From NCBI RefSeq assembly GCF_021412585.1, contig NZ_JAKCMI010000044.1, forward strand, positions 124,001 to 188,000: a stretch of 64,000 bases of DNA. The letters are read 5' to 3'. A program made the translations under genes and the position numbers. Of the stretch, positions 62,532 to 64,000 are shown in pieces; the first letter of the stretch is position 1; the number at the start of each line of letters is the position of its first letter. The stretch comes from Halomonas alkalisoli. Its GTDB lineage: Bacteria > Pseudomonadota > Gammaproteobacteria > Pseudomonadales > Halomonadaceae. The notes under the pieces are model-generated. The model was not told the origin of the DNA. It did not search any database and was given only the letters and a program-made list of their open reading frames with translations.

Positions 62532-62993
62532 ATGGACTGGATTGCGAGCCTGCAAGGGCTGGTAGGTGGAGTAATGATTGGCCTCTCGGCCGTATGGCTG
62601 ATGGCAACGCTTGGCCGCATCGCCGGCATCAGCGGCATCGTCGGCGGCCTGGTGACGATACTGCCCAGGGGAGACAGCGCCTGGCGCCTGGCCTTCGTAT
62701 TGGGCCTGGTCAGCGGTCCGCTGCTGCTCATGCTGCTGGGCGGTGGCCTGGGCAACGTGGCCGGCGCACCTGGCGAAGTGGTCGGCCAGCCCGCCGGTGG
62801 GGTGGGGCTGATGCTGGTCGCAGGGCTCCTGGTCGGCGTGGGCACCGGTCTGGGCAGCGGCTGCACCAGCGGGCACGGCGTGTGCGGGCTGGCGCGTCTG
62901 TCGCCGCGTTCGCTGGTGGCCACGCTGACCTTCCTGGCATGTGCCATCGTTACCGTCTATATCGTGCGACACGTGATCGGAGGTGGCGCATGA
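62532..62993 (+). CDS. YeeE/YedE half-transporter, first subunit (PmpA-like)
   Basis: A 153-residue membrane protein with about four helices and the conserved SGCTSGHGVCGLARLS motif, whose Cys residues relay thiosulfate or other sulfur species in YeeE. AGGAGG stands before the ATG. It overlaps the second subunit by four bases. In related clusters the two half-size proteins act together. Confidence 0.9.
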   Translation: MDWIASLQGLVGGVMIGLSAVWLMATLGRIAGISGIVGGLVTILPRGDSAWRLAFVLGLVSGPLLLMLLGGGLGNVAGAPGEVVGQPAGGVGLMLVAGLLVGVGTGLGSGCTSGHGVCGLARLSPRSLVATLTFLACAIVTVYIVRHVIGGGA

Positions 62994-63403
62994 AGACGCT
63001 CATGGGCTATATCGCCGGGCTGTTGTTCGGCCTGGGCCTGGCGCTCGCCGGCATGACCGACCCGGCGCGCGTGCTCGGTTTCCTCGACCTATTCGGCGCC
63101 TGGGACCCGACGCTGATGTTCGTGCTCGGCGGCGCCGTGGTGACCACCTTCATTGGCTACCGGATCGTTTTCCGCCAAGAGACGCCGTTGATTGGCGAGA
63201 CCTTCCAGCTGCCCACCCGCCAGGACCTCGATGCCCGGCTGATTGGGGGTGCCGCCCTGTTCGGTATCGGCTGGGGGCTTTCCGGATACTGTCCCGGGCC
63301 CGCCATCGCCTCCATTGCCGGGCTGACGGCGCCGCTGTTTGCCATGCTTGTCGCCATGGTGGCGGGCTGGTTCCTGGCCAGGGCGATACCAGCTCGCAGC
63401 TGA
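62990..63403 (+). CDS. YeeE/YedE half-transporter, second subunit (PmpB-like)
   Basis: A 137-residue membrane protein with about four helices and the matching motif GWGLSGYCPGPAIAS. The N-terminus (GYIAGLLFGLGLALAGMTDPARV) is the DUF6691/YedE type (cited in part: GLLFGLGLALAGMTDP). The start overlaps the first subunit (ATGA), showing coupling. Last gene of the sulfur run; dsbG converges on it. Confidence 0.9.
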   Translation: MKTLMGYIAGLLFGLGLALAGMTDPARVLGFLDLFGAWDPTLMFVLGGAVVTTFIGYRIVFRQETPLIGETFQLPTRQDLDARLIGGAALFGIGWGLSGYCPGPAIASIAGLTAPLFAMLVAMVAGWFLARAIPARS

Positions 63404-63419
63404 CGGGTGATGCCGACCA

Positions 63420-64000
63420 CTACGGCGCTTCGCCGCCCATCATCTCGATCAGGCGCGCTTCCTCGGGCATGCCGTCCACGCGCTGCAGGCGACCGTCATG
63501 CCGGTAGACCGTGGACGGTGTGGCGTAGAGCCCCAGCTCGTCGAAAAGCTGGTTGTTGCGATAGACCTGGTCCTCGATATCGCGGGGCTGGGCTGAGGGT
63601 GTAATGTCGCCGCCGTCGCTATGGTCATGCAGGGCGGCTTCGGGATCCTCGGCGCCCAACAGGGCGGCCGCCTTGGCCGGGCTGTCCTGGCGCAGGATGC
63701 CCACCATGATATGGCGCAGCTGGACCTCTCCGGCATCGACCCAGGGGCGTGCCTGCTCCCAGAACTGGCGGCAGTAGGGACAGTTGGGGTCGGTAAAGGT
63801 ATAGAGCACCCGGGGAGCGTCGACGTTGCCGTCCTGGATCCAATGGCTCTCCTCCAACTGCTGCCATACCTCGCCCTCCTGGGGCGCTCGCACCAGTTCG
63901 TCCAGGGGCGCCTCGGAGAGGTCGTTGCCCTCGGCATCGATCATGGTGCCCACGATGGCATGGTTGCCATCGGCGGTCAGAAAGACGGTCATCTCACGGC
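63420..64000 (-). CDS. dsbG: Thiol:disulfide interchange protein DsbG (5' end outside window)
   Basis: The visible 193 residues are the C-terminal part of a periplasmic thioredoxin-fold isomerase/reductase. The active site is FTDPNCPYCRQFW, preceded by LEESHWIQDG and followed by QARPWVDAGEVQLRHIMVGI, which tracks E. coli DsbG closely. The cis-Pro is in YATPSTVYR. The frame is open to the right edge with no stop, so the signal peptide and dimerisation domain lie beyond the window; the Met at 63992 is internal. Confidence 0.92.
   Translation of the reverse strand, partial: REMTVFLTADGNHAIVGTMIDAEGNDLSEAPLDELVRAPQEGEVWQQLEESHWIQDGNVDAPRVLYTFTDPNCPYCRQFWEQARPWVDAGEVQLRHIMVGILRQDSPAKAAALLGAEDPEAALHDHSDGGDITPSAQPRDIEDQVYRNNQLFDELGLYATPSTVYRHDGRLQRVDGMPEEARLIEMMGGEAP

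Overview
The window reads as chromosomal DNA of a high-GC gammaproteobacterium, most likely Halomonas or a close relative in the Halomonadaceae. This is inferred from protein resemblance, from gene order (ftsB-ispD-ispF-truD-surE-pcm-DUF368-nlpD-rpoS; zwf-pgl-eda beside hexR; fruB-fruK-fruA opposite cra) and from the pairing of a SulP transporter with a UspA protein. I saw no rRNA, tRNA, CRISPR array, prophage or intact insertion sequence.

Region 1 (1-21.6 kb) is sugar catabolism. A SulP carrier, a tandem UspA protein and a RidA protein come first. Then follow hexR and the divergent zwf-pgl-eda set (Entner-Doudoroff entry and exit), the fructose phosphotransferase operon fruB-fruK-fruA with the divergent regulator cra, and an operon edd-glk-mutarotase-aldo/keto reductase-fructokinase. 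Two near-consensus Cra operators lie between cra and fruB. A 14/15 match to the HexR box lies upstream of edd. Together these suggest that fructose 1-phosphate (through Cra) and KDPG (through HexR) control the block. An aldehyde dehydrogenase homologue at 20.2-21.6 kb has Arg in place of its catalytic Cys.

Region 2 (21.7-34.4 kb) is housekeeping: a FemAB-like acyltransferase, ftsB, ispD, ispF, truD, surE, pcm, a DUF368 membrane protein, nlpD, rpoS, a TolC-type outer-membrane channel, alanine racemase, an LpxL-type acyltransferase and a small DUF1328 protein.

Region 3 (34.5-47 kb) holds ettA, a small acidic protein, a short LOV blue-light receptor very like those of Pseudomonas putida, two transporters, a SelW-like protein, the divergent tesA / ybbA-ybbP group, an exported protein of unknown function, a MITE-like inverted-repeat element and glyA.

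Region 4 (47-56 kb) is the most interesting part: a type I secretion ABC transporter and adaptor, then two opposite-strand genes for likely exported proteins. One is a 1268-residue protein with DNRLRE and cadherin-like modules and a C-terminal domain I cannot place. The other is a 354-residue RTX-containing protein. The RTX gene has a long leader with a convincing cyclic di-GMP-I riboswitch aptamer followed by a hairpin, so its expression is probably set by c-di-GMP, as for biofilm matrix or adhesion proteins. The TolC-type channel at 30-32 kb could be the outer-membrane partner.

Region 5 (56-64 kb) contains a HAD phosphatase, a beta-CASP metallo-hydrolase and a sulfur cluster: exported DsrE-like protein, DUF2892 protein, persulfide-dioxygenase-like enzyme, SulP transporter and two YeeE/YedE half-transporters. 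It ends in a dsbG gene that runs off the window.
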